A stretch of DNA of 64,000 nt, taken from contig NZ_PDDM01000010.1 of the NCBI RefSeq assembly GCF_002914585.1, forward strand, positions 1 through 64,000, written 5' to 3'. Under the pieces are notes generated by a model. The model made no database searches and was not told the DNA's origin. It was given only the letters and a program-made list of their open reading frames with translations. The position numbers and the translations under genes are program-made. Positions 1 through 9,240 of the stretch are shown here, piece after piece. Positions within the stretch are counted from its first letter, which is position 1. Each line of letters begins with the position of its first letter. The stretch is from Pseudanabaena sp. BC1403 (lineage in GTDB: Bacteria > Cyanobacteriota > Cyanobacteriia > Pseudanabaenales > Pseudanabaenaceae).

Positions 1-345
1 TTGAAAAGCGATACTAAATTGCTGTTTGAAGTTGAAGTACTTGAAGCTTATATGCTCTTGGGTATGGTGCAAGCTGCGATCGTCTCCCTTGATATCCCAG
101 AAAATCTAGAAAAGTTTGGACGGAAATTTATTGGTGCATTTTGCGATCGCTATCGCATCATGTTTCCTGATTTAGTCAAAGTGTTTGAGCTTGGATGGAC
201 AGTCACCTGCACATCAGAAGAATTTAATGACCTGATTGACTCTGATGATGAAGAGCTAAGCGTTGAAGACTTCATGAATAGTGATGTTTTGATTTATGCT
301 CCTGACTTCGTGATGCCTGAAACACCAACAGTTTGGGAGGACTAG
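1..345 (+). CDS. Small acidic protein of unknown function, possibly 5'-truncated by the window edge
   Basis: An open frame of 114 codons runs from the first base (a TTG) to TAG at 343-345. The frame may begin upstream, so the true start is unknown. The product is rich in Asp and Glu, particularly around residues 78-90, and has no membrane segment or signal peptide. I recognise no family. HIP1-type octamers inside the frame show it is native to the genome. It stops a few bases before the structured leader of the IS110 transposase, so that element may have inserted just behind it. The acidic C-terminus looks natural rather than interrupted. Confidence 0.5.
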   Translation: MKSDTKLLFEVEVLEAYMLLGMVQAAIVSLDIPENLEKFGRKFIGAFCDRYRIMFPDLVKVFELGWTVTCTSEEFNDLIDSDDEELSVEDFMNSDVLIYAPDFVMPETPTVWED

Positions 346-348
346 ACG

Positions 349-479
349 ACTCAGCAACGGACGCGGCGATTAATCACCGCGTCGTCTGCTGAGTGTGTCC
401 AAAGCACTCGGTATAGAGAGACGGTTTATATATAGAAGAAAGCCTTGCTGCTTCACTGCTTCATAAACCGACTCTCTAT
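349..479 (+). ncRNA. Candidate bridge RNA region of the IS110 element
   Basis: Two strong stem-loops lie in the leader of the transposase. The first has an 8-bp outer stem (349-356 with 387-394), an internal loop and a 6-bp inner stem (361-366 with 377-382). The second pairs 413-429 with 463-479 in 16 of 17 positions, with one A-A mismatch and a 33-base loop. IS110 recombinases are known to use a structured RNA from the non-coding end next to the transposase, whose loops carry target and donor guides. I assign that role from position and structure only. The guide segments cannot be named without the element ends. Confidence 0.45.
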
Positions 480-556
480 CAACCTACAGAAAGAATTAAG
501 CCTGAAGCGCTTCTGGGTGATTCCTAGGTCTATATCCACATAATCACTCGTACAAC

Positions 557-1786
557 ATGAATATCATCGGTCTAGACGTTGGTCGTAACAACGTCACAGC
601 CTGTTTGCTGTCGGAATATCCCGAACAGCCGCTTAAGCATTTCCAGAATATCAAAAAAGACATTATCAAATGTCAAGCCGACTCAATTGGAGTTCAGAAA
701 TTACTCGAACTAAAACCTGATGCTGTGGTGATGGAACCAACAGGAATTTGGTATAGCAATTTCTGGAAACATCTCGCAGACTTTCACAAGATTCCGATCT
801 ATTGGATTGGTCATGGAGACCTTGCAGCACAACGCGGGGCTTATGGATTTAAGAATAAAACTGACCCTGAAGATGCATTTTGCTTAGCTCTAACCTACTT
901 TGATGAGCGCTTTGTAGATATCCACGGGGACAAGCGATATTTGGACTTTGAGATAGGCAAAGTCTCACTTGTGCGCGATTGGTTCTTTGAATGCGAGCAG
1001 CTCGATAAACTGCTGAACTCATTGATTAATCAATGCAGGCAACGCTTAACAATGGAGTTTCCAGAAATTGCACAGATGCGCTCAAACGTATCCCCAAAAT
1101 TAGGCTTTTCGCCTATGTGGGGATATGTAGCGGGAATATATGAATATGCCTATATCAAGAAACTACACGCTAAAAGCGTCGCCCGTGCGATCGGGATTGA
1201 GATTAGCGAATACACCAAACAACATGCCAAGAAAATTTGCGAACTCCAAAAACAACTCGATCAGAAAGAGCGCGATCTAGCCTTACTCATGCAATCCGAT
1301 GAGTTCGCACCATACCTAAAAGTGTTTAAAAACTTTGGGTTCGGACTTCGCAACCAAGCGCTGCTGCTGTGTCAGTGCTACCCGTTTGACCGCTTCCTGC
1401 TAGACGGCAAACCATGGGTCACATATGATGAAGGCGTGAACAAACAGGGAATACCCACATCCCAGAAAAGACACCGATCGCTTAGAAGTTTCCAGTTGTT
1501 CCTGGGGTTAGGCTATACCGAAAAACAATCTGGCGATAAAAAGGTCAAAGCCCTTGGAGGGTCTGACATTACCAGAGCTAGCCTCTATGCATGGACATTA
1601 ACATCAGTTCTACCAGAGAGGCGCGAGACATCGTGGCTAGGGAAGAAACTAAGTGAAGTTCATGACGATGGCTGGACGCTCAAAGGTTTGAAAGAAAGCA
1701 AGATTTCTGGAAAACAGAAGATCATCAGGATTTTATTCAAAGTTACCCGTATGCTGTTCTACGAGCTATATAGGGAAACCAAGTAA
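557..1786 (+). CDS. IS110-family transposase (DEDD recombinase)
   Basis: A 409-residue recombinase. The RuvC-like N-terminal domain shows the DEDD set: Asp7 in GLDVG, Glu60 in VVMEPTG, and Asp103 and Asp106 in KTDPEDA. A coiled-coil stretch follows at about 215-255. The C-terminal transposase_20 domain begins near residue 260, where FGFGLRNQALLLCQCYPF matches the family helix-hairpin and serine region. The length is normal for the family and the frame is intact, so the element may be active. It follows a structured leader, as expected for bridge-RNA-guided IS110 enzymes. Start ATG at 557; no strong ribosome binding site is visible. Confidence 0.93.
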   Translation: MNIIGLDVGRNNVTACLLSEYPEQPLKHFQNIKKDIIKCQADSIGVQKLLELKPDAVVMEPTGIWYSNFWKHLADFHKIPIYWIGHGDLAAQRGAYGFKNKTDPEDAFCLALTYFDERFVDIHGDKRYLDFEIGKVSLVRDWFFECEQLDKLLNSLINQCRQRLTMEFPEIAQMRSNVSPKLGFSPMWGYVAGIYEYAYIKKLHAKSVARAIGIEISEYTKQHAKKICELQKQLDQKERDLALLMQSDEFAPYLKVFKNFGFGLRNQALLLCQCYPFDRFLLDGKPWVTYDEGVNKQGIPTSQKRHRSLRSFQLFLGLGYTEKQSGDKKVKALGGSDITRASLYAWTLTSVLPERRETSWLGKKLSEVHDDGWTLKGLKESKISGKQKIIRILFKVTRMLFYELYRETK

Positions 1787-1791
1787 TGATT

Positions 1792-1819
1792 TATGCGATC
1801 GCAACCCTGCGATCGCATA
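1792..1819. repeat. HIP1 hairpin behind the transposase
   Basis: Two HIP1 octamers form an 11-bp inverted repeat (1792-1802 with 1809-1819) with a 6-base loop, immediately 3' of the transposase. It may act as a terminator or mark the right end of the element. Confidence 0.5.
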
Positions 1820-1888
1820 TTTTGAAAGCCAAGAAATATACTAGAAAGAAGCAGTGACTTGCTCTGCATCTATATAGTTGATTCCGCC

Positions 1889-2911
1889 ATGACTAGTCTA
1901 TCGAAATTGTCTCTTGCTACTCCAGCAGTGCGCGATCGCCTCCAAACCTATCCCCTGAGCATCGCGCCGATGATGGATCGCACCGATCGCCATTATCGCT
2001 ATTTCATGCGCCAAATCACGAGGCGGACTTTGCTATATACGGAAATGGTCACCAGTGCGGCGATTAAGCATGGCGATAAAGAATATCTGTTAGGCTTCTC
2101 TCCGATGGAAAATCCCCTCGCGTTGCAAGTGGGCGGCGACAATCCTCAAGACCTAGCCGAATGCGCGAGGCTTGCTGAATCGATGGGTTATGACGAAATT
2201 AATTTGAATGTGGGCTGTCCTAGCGATCGCGTTCAGAGTGGACATTTTGGGGCTTGCTTGATGAAAACCCCTGATCGCGTAGCGAAATGTATTGAAGCCA
2301 TGATCGCCGCCGCCACAATTCCAGTTTCAGTTAAGCATCGCATCGGAGTCGATGATTTAGATCACTACGAAGATATGCAAAACTTTGTGCGGATTTTGTC
2401 AGAAGCAGGTTGTCAGCGCTTCTCAGTTCATGCAAGGAAAGCATGGCTACAGGGGCTAAGCCCCAAAGACAATCGCGAAGTTCCACCTTTGCGCTATGCC
2501 GATGTGCATCGCTTAAAGAAAGAATTTCCGCATTTATTTATTGAAATTAATGGTGGATTTACAACCCTTGAGCAAGCCCATGAACAGTTGCAATATGTCG
2601 ATGCCGTGATGATTGGTCGTGCTGCCTATGACAATCCCTATCTATTTGCCATATGCGATCGCGAGTTTTTTGGCGAAGAGACTCCTATTCGTAGCCGTGT
2701 TGAAGTTGCCGAAGCGATGATTGAATATATTGATCAATGGACAGCCAAAGGATTGAGGTTACATAAAATCACTCGTCATATGCTTCAATTGTTTCATGGT
2801 CAAGCAGGCAGTCGGATCTGGAAACGAATTCTTACAGATAAATCTTGTGTTGTTGGAGCAGGTTCCGAAGTAATTCGTGAAGCGATCGCTGCGGTTAGTG
2901 GTTTATACTAA
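1889..2911 (+). CDS. dusA: tRNA-dihydrouridine synthase A
   Basis: An FMN-dependent enzyme that reduces uridine to dihydrouridine in the tRNA D-loop. It has the Dus TIM barrel with the DusA-type N-terminus APMMDRTDRHYRYFMR, the catalytic cysteine in NLNVGCPSDRVQSG, a VKHRIGVDD strand and a FIEINGGF phosphate-binding strand. I chose the ATG at 1889 because family members begin shortly before the LSIAPMMD strand; an in-frame TTG at 1859 would add ten unmatched residues. The product is then 340 residues, a normal length. The stop codon TAA (2909-2911) is the first triplet of the palindrome that follows. Confidence 0.93.
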   Translation: MTSLSKLSLATPAVRDRLQTYPLSIAPMMDRTDRHYRYFMRQITRRTLLYTEMVTSAAIKHGDKEYLLGFSPMENPLALQVGGDNPQDLAECARLAESMGYDEINLNVGCPSDRVQSGHFGACLMKTPDRVAKCIEAMIAAATIPVSVKHRIGVDDLDHYEDMQNFVRILSEAGCQRFSVHARKAWLQGLSPKDNREVPPLRYADVHRLKKEFPHLFIEINGGFTTLEQAHEQLQYVDAVMIGRAAYDNPYLFAICDREFFGEETPIRSRVEVAEAMIEYIDQWTAKGLRLHKITRHMLQLFHGQAGSRIWKRILTDKSCVVGAGSEVIREAIAAVSGLY

Positions 2912-2944
2912 GTCACAAAAGTGTCGCCATACTTTTGTGACTTA
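2909..2944. terminator. 14-bp palindrome starting at the dusA stop codon
   Basis: Arms 2909-2922 and 2931-2944 are exact inverted copies around an 8-base loop. The left arm includes the dusA stop. It probably serves as a terminator. Confidence 0.65.
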
Positions 2945-3009
2945 AAAAGCAAACCTAAGAAGGGTTTTAGAAACACAAAATGGCTACGCCATTTTGTGTT
3001 TCGGTATTA
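2931..3009. repeat. Dispersed 79-bp repeat, copy 1
   Basis: This stretch recurs at 17826-17904 with few differences. It contains a perfect 14-bp palindrome (2971-2984 with 2988-3001) on a TAC loop. Its last bases (3007-3009) form the stop codon of the kinase on the opposite strand. It looks like a small mobile or recombining intergenic repeat. Confidence 0.7.
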
Positions 3010-6000
3010 CTTCAGACCAAAACTCTGGATGTTTGGTGAGCGAAGGGGAATTGTAATTAGAACCTCAGTAAACTCGTTTAGTTCGCTATTAATCGCTAAT
3101 GTGCCTTGATGTTGCTTAACGATAATGTCATGGGTAAGAGAAAGTCCAAGTCCAGTTCCTGCCCCTGGCGGCTTAGTTGTGAAGAAAGGATCAAGGACTT
3201 TAGAGCGGATCTGAGGGGCAAGACCACAGCCATTGTCACGGATGCAGATTGCCACTTTTTCTCCATCTAGTTGAGTGGAAACCGTGAGGCTAGGTTTGTA
3301 TGTGTTAGGCCGCAATGTATCATCTTCATTTAACTGAATCTGTTTAGAGCGCATCGCATAATAGGCGTTATCGATTATATTAATGAAAGCTCTCATTAGG
3401 GTATTAGAAATTGCGTCAACTAGATCTAATTCTGGATCATAGTTGGTGTGAATAGAAACATTGAAGTTAATATCTTGCACCCGTTTGCTATGACAGGCAA
3501 GTTTCACAGCTTCATCAAGCAAAGTATTAAGTATTGTCGGCTGCATAGGAGCAGGTTCGCTACGGGAATGTTGCATCATACTATCAATGATCTCTGCCGC
3601 GCGGAGGCTATGCCGATGGATCGTAGCGGCATTCTCCTGTAAGTCGTTGATGAGAGCTTCGATCAAGGATGCAGTTTGTGGTTCTTGAGCCAAAAAAATT
3701 GGGCGCAGAGTCTCTAGCAGTTCTTGCGACAGTTCAATGGAGCCTTCAGCATAGTTCTTGACGAAATTGAGAGGGTTACGCATCTCGTGAGCGATGCCCG
3801 CAGTAAGCGTACCTAAAGAGGCAAGCTTTTCTTGAGCAATAATCCGTTCTTGAGCACTTTTGAGTTCATTAGTGCGTTCTTTTACTCGCTGCTCAAGAGT
3901 TTGAGAGTAGTCTTCGAGTTGATGATTAGCTTTCTCTAGCTTGCTATTCAATTGAGATAGTTCTTTTAAAAGCCGATCAAGCTCTAGTTCAGCTCGCTTG
4001 CGATCGCTGATATCAGTATGTGTTCCCAACATTCGTAATGGCTGGCCATTATCGTCCCATTCCACAATTTTGCCAAGAGAGAGAATCCATTTCCAGTCAC
4101 CATTTTTAGTGCGATGACGAAACTCTACCTTGTAATGATGAAGCTTCCCATTAACATAATCTCGATAGACTTTTGTAACTGTTGCCAGATCATCTGGATG
4201 GAGTCGTTCAATCCACTTAGATCGAGTCTCTTGTAACTCCCCAGGGCTGTAGCCTAACATAGTGGAATATTCTGGACTGACAACGGTTACCCCAGTCTGA
4301 GGATTAAGATCATAGAGTCCTTGATTGGCTGCCGTTAAAGCAAGGCGTAAACGCTCTTCACTGTCTTGCAGCGATATCTCTGCTTCTCGACGCGCTGTCA
4401 CATCTCGGTTACTAATCACCACACCTGTGATCGTGCCATCAACTTCAAAATAAGGAGAATAGGTTGCACTGACAAATCGATTACCCGCCTTCTTAAAATA
4501 AAACCAATCCCCGAAATCAATTGTTTCACCCGCAAGACATCGATCAAACCTTGGCTTGACAACGTTTTTAAATGTGTCATCACCCATAATATCTTGCATA
4601 GACAATCTAACAATCTCTTCCAATTGCCGCTCATTGTGCTCTAAATAGGTTTGATTTACCAAGCGATAAATGTAGTTATGGTCAACTAGCGCCATGCCAG
4701 CTGGAGCGATATCCACCATCCGTTTATATTGTCTCAAGACAATTTCAGCTTGTTTGCGATCAGTAATATCACGCGCGACTCCGACCATTCTTAATCCATT
4801 TTCATCATGGGTTTTAACAACTTTTCCATTTACTGCTATCCAACGCATTTCTCCATCATTGCGGTTAATGCGATATTCAATATTGTAAGGTGACTGTGTA
4901 GTAAAGCTATGATTGAGAGATTGAAACACTCGTTCACGATCTTCAAGATGAACTAGTTTTAAAAAGGCTTCGTAATCGCCAGAAAACGTCCCAGGCTCAT
5001 AGCCAAAAATGGCTTCGGTCTTTGCCGACCAGAGCCATGTATCCAAGTTGCACTCCCAAGTTCCCATCTCCATCGCTTCGAGAGCCAATTGTAAACGCAG
5101 TTTCTCTGACTGAAGCTGTTGTTCTGAGCGTTTACGATCGCTAATATCTTGAATAATACCAATAAAATATTGCGGTTCTCCATTCAGGCTTCGCGAAAGC
5201 GAGACTGCCAAATTCGCCCAAACAATCTGCCCATCTTTGCGGATGTAACGCTTTTCCATCGTAAAGCTTTGTAGCTCTCCTTTGACTAAAAGCATAGCTT
5301 TTTCATCGTCTTTTGCAAGGTCATCAGGATGAGTTAATTCGGTAAAAGATTTAACTAGGAGTTCTTTTTCTGAATACCCCATAATGTCACATAATCTCTG
5401 ATTGATTTGCATGTATTTCCCATCCAAGCTATTTTGGCAAATCCCAACAGCAGCTTGATCAAAAGTAGCTCGCAAACGTTCGTTAATCTCTCCTAAAGCT
5501 ATTTCAGCTTGTTTGCGATCGCTAATATCTTCATAACAACCGAGAACTCCGATCACCTCTCCTTGAGAATTTGTTAAAGGGATCTTGCTAGTAAGAATCC
5601 AGATCTGTTCACCATTTAAATTGCTAGTGATTTGTTCATAGCCCAATTTTGGAATTTTAGTCTCTATGACTCTAGCGTCATCAGCACGATAGTGGTCTGC
5701 CCACGCGCTCCAAGGCATCTCAAAATCAGTTTTGCCGATAATTTGCTCCTCAGTGAGTTGATAGTCTTTAGCAAATGCTGGGTTACAACCTAAAAAACGT
5801 GACTGTCGATCTTTCCAAAAAACACGTTGGGGAATAGTATCGAGCACCAATTGCAGCATGTTACGAGATTCTTGCAAATCTTGAGTTCTTTCTTGTACAT
5901 GCATTTCTAGGGTTGAATTCAATTGTTGTAGGTTTTCTAGGGTCTGTAATCTTTCTAATTCAGCCCCAGCCCTTGCTGCAAAAATTTTTAGTAATATCTC

Positions 6001-7248
6001 AGCGCGTTTGGGGTTAGCGATGGGCTTACGACTGAGAATATTAAGAACACCAATCAGTTCACCAAATTCATTTTTGAGTGCAAGACCCAGATAACTATCA
6101 GCTTTGGTTTGGACAAGAAATTCATCCAGTGGGAAACAGGCTTGAACATTTTTGGGACAGTAATATCTACCCTGCTGGATTGCTTCTGCGCATGGGGTAT
6201 TCGCAATTTTATAGATTATATTTGGCTGAAATTGTTGGTCAGCATAGACTGCTAATGTTTCGAGACTTTCCCCGACCTTTTTGCTAATACAGATATGAGA
6301 CACATCTAGAGCAATGGCAATTTTCTCTGCTAAACAGAAAAAGAAGTCTGCACCAGTTACCGAAGCTGTACCTTCCATCAAACTCTGTAGGGTTAGTTCT
6401 GACTGTTTGCGATCGCTAATATCCATTGCAATTCCAGCCGTTCCTATGAATTCATTGCGATCGCTAAAAACTGGCGTTTTAAATGTCTCAATCCATTGAA
6501 TTGTTCCATCTGCTGTAATTAATTCTTCCTCAACCCGTTTTTGTTTGCCAGATCTCATCACCTCAAAATCATCTCTGCGATAGGATTCAGCTAATTCTTG
6601 ATCCCAAACATCTAGATCTGTCAGTCCAACTAATTGTGAAGAATCATAACCACAGGATTGAGCAAATGAATCGTTAACTGCCAGAAATCGCCCATCTCGA
6701 TCCTTTAACCAAGCAATATGTGGAATGTTATTCAGTAGTGAATAGACCTGACTGTTTCTTTGCAGTACGAGATTTTCTAAGTTAACATTTAATAACTCTA
6801 GTTGGTCGTTAGCTTGCTGTAGAGATACCTGCTGCTGGACAATCTTCTTTTCTTGTTCGTAGCACCGCACAGCTTCTGACACTGTCAATTTGAGATCGAA
6901 TTCATTCCAAGGTTTTGATATAAAGCGATAGAGATCCCCCCGATTGACCACATTGGCTATAGCCTCTGCGCTTGCTTGACCAGTCAGCATGACTTTCAAG
7001 ATCTTAGGATGTCGAGCATGAAGTTCAATCAAGAATTCATCTCCTTGCATATTCGGCATAATCTGATCAGAAATCACTAGGGGGATTTCTATGCCGTTAG
7101 ATACTAGCTCCTCAACCAATGTTAATGCTTCATCTCCGCTTTCGGCGACCTCGATCTCATAGTCGGGGAAATAACGTATTAATTGATTTCTGAGGGTGCT
7201 CAGAACATTGTGTTCGTCATCCACGCAAAGGATTGTAATTTTGTTCAT
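3007..7248 (-). CDS. Multi-PAS histidine kinase with N-terminal receiver domain
   Basis: A 1413-residue cytoplasmic sensor kinase. It begins with a CheY-like receiver (about 1-125; acidic pair Asp10-Asp11, phospho-acceptor Asp61 in VISDQIMPN, Lys in FISKPW) and a coiled coil. It then has a PAS-PAC unit, a GAF domain (from ATGADFFF-like segment VTGADFFFCLAE) and five more PAS-PAC units, each ending in a DRK-type linker. A coiled coil leads to a HisKA domain (His1154 in GIAHEMRNPLNF) and an HATPase with IDNAYYAM, DNGCGL and GTGLGLS boxes. No membrane segment is seen. The ATG at 7248 sits behind AAGGTGAT and is preferred to a GTG at 7281. It follows rsmH on the same strand. The signal sensed is unknown. 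Confidence 0.9.
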   Translation of the reverse strand: MNKITILCVDDEHNVLSTLRNQLIRYFPDYEIEVAESGDEALTLVEELVSNGIEIPLVISDQIMPNMQGDEFLIELHARHPKILKVMLTGQASAEAIANVVNRGDLYRFISKPWNEFDLKLTVSEAVRCYEQEKKIVQQQVSLQQANDQLELLNVNLENLVLQRNSQVYSLLNNIPHIAWLKDRDGRFLAVNDSFAQSCGYDSSQLVGLTDLDVWDQELAESYRRDDFEVMRSGKQKRVEEELITADGTIQWIETFKTPVFSDRNEFIGTAGIAMDISDRKQSELTLQSLMEGTASVTGADFFFCLAEKIAIALDVSHICISKKVGESLETLAVYADQQFQPNIIYKIANTPCAEAIQQGRYYCPKNVQACFPLDEFLVQTKADSYLGLALKNEFGELIGVLNILSRKPIANPKRAEILLKIFAARAGAELERLQTLENLQQLNSTLEMHVQERTQDLQESRNMLQLVLDTIPQRVFWKDRQSRFLGCNPAFAKDYQLTEEQIIGKTDFEMPWSAWADHYRADDARVIETKIPKLGYEQITSNLNGEQIWILTSKIPLTNSQGEVIGVLGCYEDISDRKQAEIALGEINERLRATFDQAAVGICQNSLDGKYMQINQRLCDIMGYSEKELLVKSFTELTHPDDLAKDDEKAMLLVKGELQSFTMEKRYIRKDGQIVWANLAVSLSRSLNGEPQYFIGIIQDISDRKRSEQQLQSEKLRLQLALEAMEMGTWECNLDTWLWSAKTEAIFGYEPGTFSGDYEAFLKLVHLEDRERVFQSLNHSFTTQSPYNIEYRINRNDGEMRWIAVNGKVVKTHDENGLRMVGVARDITDRKQAEIVLRQYKRMVDIAPAGMALVDHNYIYRLVNQTYLEHNERQLEEIVRLSMQDIMGDDTFKNVVKPRFDRCLAGETIDFGDWFYFKKAGNRFVSATYSPYFEVDGTITGVVISNRDVTARREAEISLQDSEERLRLALTAANQGLYDLNPQTGVTVVSPEYSTMLGYSPGELQETRSKWIERLHPDDLATVTKVYRDYVNGKLHHYKVEFRHRTKNGDWKWILSLGKIVEWDDNGQPLRMLGTHTDISDRKRAELELDRLLKELSQLNSKLEKANHQLEDYSQTLEQRVKERTNELKSAQERIIAQEKLASLGTLTAGIAHEMRNPLNFVKNYAEGSIELSQELLETLRPIFLAQEPQTASLIEALINDLQENAATIHRHSLRAAEIIDSMMQHSRSEPAPMQPTILNTLLDEAVKLACHSKRVQDINFNVSIHTNYDPELDLVDAISNTLMRAFINIIDNAYYAMRSKQIQLNEDDTLRPNTYKPSLTVSTQLDGEKVAICIRDNGCGLAPQIRSKVLDPFFTTKPPGAGTGLGLSLTHDIIVKQHQGTLAINSELNEFTEVLITIPLRSPNIQSFGLK

Positions 7249-7331
7249 TGTTTCATCACCTTGCGGGGCTAGGGTGTACACACAAGTCTTGATAGCAGAT
7301 TGACTGCGTAATTCTTACAAGTATAAATTGA

Positions 7332-8195
7332 TTAAATCCTCTGAGCAATGCGTAACTTCGCCGAACGCGCTCTAGGATTTGCACGATTTTCTTCATCTGT
7401 AGCTATGATTACTTTTTTGGTGAGAACCTGTAAGCGCTCATCTTCACGAAATGTATGCTTAACAATGCGATCTTCCAAACTGTGGAAAGTAATTACGGCA
7501 ATTTTACCACCTGTTTTTAGCCAATTAGGAGCTACAGCTAGCCATTTTTCGAGGCTTTCTAATTCACGATTTACAGCAATTCTTAGGGCTTGAAAAGTTC
7601 GCGTAGCGGGATGGATTCTGCCATGCCGATAACTAGCGGGAACGCAAGCAGAAATGGCATTGGCTAGTTCCAATGTGGTTTTAAAGGGACGCTTCTCCAC
7701 AATTTGACGAGCAATTCGTCGAGAAAGCCTTTCTTCTCCCAGTTTAAAAAACATATCCGCAAGTTCAACTTCTTTATAGTGATTGATAATTTCCGCAGCA
7801 GTCAGAGTTTGACGATTATCCATCCGCATATCAAGATCTCCTGACTCTCGGAAGCTAAACCCTCGCTCGGCGACATCAAACTGTGTTGAACTTACACCCA
7901 AATCAGCAAGGATGCCATCAAATTTCAAATCTGACGAAGGTTTATATTCACAAAAGTTGCCACGCCAAAAGGTCACTTGATTTATATATTCGGCAAGTTT
8001 TTCGGTTGCTGCTGCGATCGCCATTTCATCGCGATCGATCGCAACTAAACGCACATTTTCTGCCCCTTGCAAAATTAACGAGCTATGTCCACCACCGCCA
8101 ACTGTGCAATCGAGGTATATACCACCTGAAATAATCTCTAAACCTGCGATCGCTGGCTCGGCAAGTACGGGAACATGATGAAACTGAGCAGTCAT
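7332..8195 (-). CDS. rsmH: 16S rRNA m4C1402 methyltransferase RsmH
   Basis: An SAM-dependent enzyme that N4-methylates C1402 of 16S rRNA. The 287 residues carry the family N-terminus [10 protein letters not shown], the SAM-binding segment [10 protein letters not shown], the [10 protein letters not shown] motif, the [16 protein letters not shown] signature and C-terminal [11 protein letters not shown] and [13 protein letters not shown] at 8195. It is not in a division cluster here: the gene downstream on the same strand is the multi-PAS kinase, 83 bases away, and ilvN is divergent. Confidence 0.96.
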   Translation of the reverse strand: MTAQFHHVPVLAEPAIAGLEIISGGIYLDCTVGGGGHSSLILQGAENVRLVAIDRDEMAIAAATEKLAEYINQVTFWRGNFCEYKPSSDLKFDGILADLGVSSTQFDVAERGFSFRESGDLDMRMDNRQTLTAAEIINHYKEVELADMFFKLGEERLSRRIARQIVEKRPFKTTLELANAISACVPASYRHGRIHPATRTFQALRIAVNRELESLEKWLAVAPNWLKTGGKIAVITFHSLEDRIVKHTFREDERLQVLTKKVIIATDEENRANPRARSAKLRIAQRI

Positions 8196-8219
8196 ATTTT
8201 TGAAGTTTGAATATATTAC

Positions 8220-8248
8220 CTAAGAGGGGCGTGAAGCAGCCCCCTTAG
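8220..8248. repeat. GC-rich hairpin between rsmH and ilvN
   Basis: Arms 8220-8230 and 8239-8248 pair apart from one bulged A, around an 8-base loop. It lies in the 5' leader of rsmH and upstream of ilvN, and belongs to a GGGGC-type hairpin class also seen at 46843-46860. Confidence 0.5.
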
Positions 8249-8361
8249 TTTTGAGAGCAAAGCACCTAAATCGTTATCAATATGTATCTTGATAATCGCA
8301 ATAAGGTAACCAAAGTCATTAATATAGTCTACTGTGCTGTTTATTTGCCGAATTTGTCACC

Positions 8362-8901
8362 ATGAAACATACTCTCTCCGTTGTCGTCCAAGATGAGGCA
8401 GGCGTGCTGACCCGCATTGCTAGCTTGTTCGCCCGCCGAGGTTTTAATATCGAGAGCCTTGCGGTCGGGACTGCCGAGCAAGATGGATTTACGCGCATTA
8501 CGATGGTGGTCTCTGGCGACGATCACACGATTGAGCAAATCACGAAGCAGTTGCATAAACTGATCAATGTGATCACAATTCTTGACTTTACCGATATTCC
8601 TTGTGTTGAGCGCGAACTAATGCTCGTTAAGGTAAATGCTGCGCCAAATGTGCGATCGGAAATTATTGAAATATCTCAGATTTTCCGCGCCCGTATTGTT
8701 GACGTAGCTGATGATTTCTTGACAATCGAAGTGGTCGGCGATCCTGGGAAGATGGTGGCTATTTTGAAGATGTTAAACAAGTTTGGCATTCGCGAAATTG
8801 CGCGTACTGGCAAAGTCTCGTTAACTCGCGAATCGGGGGTTAATACGGAATACCTGAAAATTTCCAAACATAGCCTAGGCAGCGCTATCTCTAATTTCTA
8901 A
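8362..8901 (+). CDS. ilvN: Acetolactate synthase small (regulatory) subunit
   Basis: The valine-binding regulatory subunit of acetohydroxyacid synthase, the first common enzyme of branched-chain amino acid synthesis. The 179 residues hold an ACT domain at the N-terminus ([31 protein letters not shown]) and the ALS_ss C-terminal domain from about residue 80 ([31 protein letters not shown]). Length and start (ATG, MKHTLSV) are normal. It stands alone; the catalytic subunit is not in the window. A 21-bp terminator-like hairpin follows. Confidence 0.96.
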   Translation: MKHTLSVVVQDEAGVLTRIASLFARRGFNIESLAVGTAEQDGFTRITMVVSGDDHTIEQITKQLHKLINVITILDFTDIPCVERELMLVKVNAAPNVRSEIIEISQIFRARIVDVADDFLTIEVVGDPGKMVAILKMLNKFGIREIARTGKVSLTRESGVNTEYLKISKHSLGSAISNF

Positions 8902-8926
8902 TTTTTAGCGATCGCGCTTTACACAA

Positions 8927-8980
8927 ACCTATAAATATTAAAAGCCTCGCAAAATAGCAAGGCTTTTAATATTTATAGGT
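8927..8980. terminator. 21-bp hairpin terminator after ilvN
   Basis: Arms 8927-8947 and 8960-8980 are perfect inverted copies. It likely ends ilvN transcription. Gap 8902-9240 otherwise holds only the next hairpin and AT-rich DNA. Confidence 0.75.
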
Positions 8981-9081
8981 CGGTCAACTTTTTGTCAGGT
9001 CTCGACTAAGAATATTACTCAAAAACGCTACGTTAATATAAAATCAATCACTAATCTTAAGTAATTACGAAATATAAAATT

Positions 9082-9118
9082 AGAATTTGTAGCGCGGCTC
9101 TGCCGCCCTACAAATTCT
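9082..9118. repeat. Palindromic intergenic repeat with TCT loop
   Basis: Arms of 11 bp (9082-9092 with 9108-9118), one mismatch, then a 5-bp GC core closing on TCT (9099-9101). It resembles GC-cored palindromes elsewhere in the window. Confidence 0.6.
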
Positions 9119-9240
9119 CTTATAGGAAATGACTCGTCTGAAATTATGGCTTTGTAATGGAGTGATTGATAGAAAGAGTTTCAAGGCTCTGACTATAATA
9201 TGAAATATGAGAACTTAGTTCGCAAGGTAGGTAGACAGCA

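Larger units (their letters stand above)
349..1819 (+). mobile_element. IS110-family insertion element, ends not defined
   Basis: The span holds a structured non-coding region (349-479), an intact DEDD transposase (557-1786) and a short AT-rich tail ending in a HIP1 hairpin (1792-1819). IS110 elements of the non-IS1111 group generally lack obvious terminal inverted repeats, and I see none. The boundaries are therefore the outer limits of recognisable parts, not mapped ends. Structure upstream of the transposase rather than downstream fits the IS110 group. Comparison with an empty site would fix the ends and the core dinucleotide. Confidence 0.5.

Noticed and set aside
2921-3109. 62-codon plus-strand frame
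   Set aside because: Spans palindromes and the 3' end of the opposite-strand kinase; an antisense shadow.
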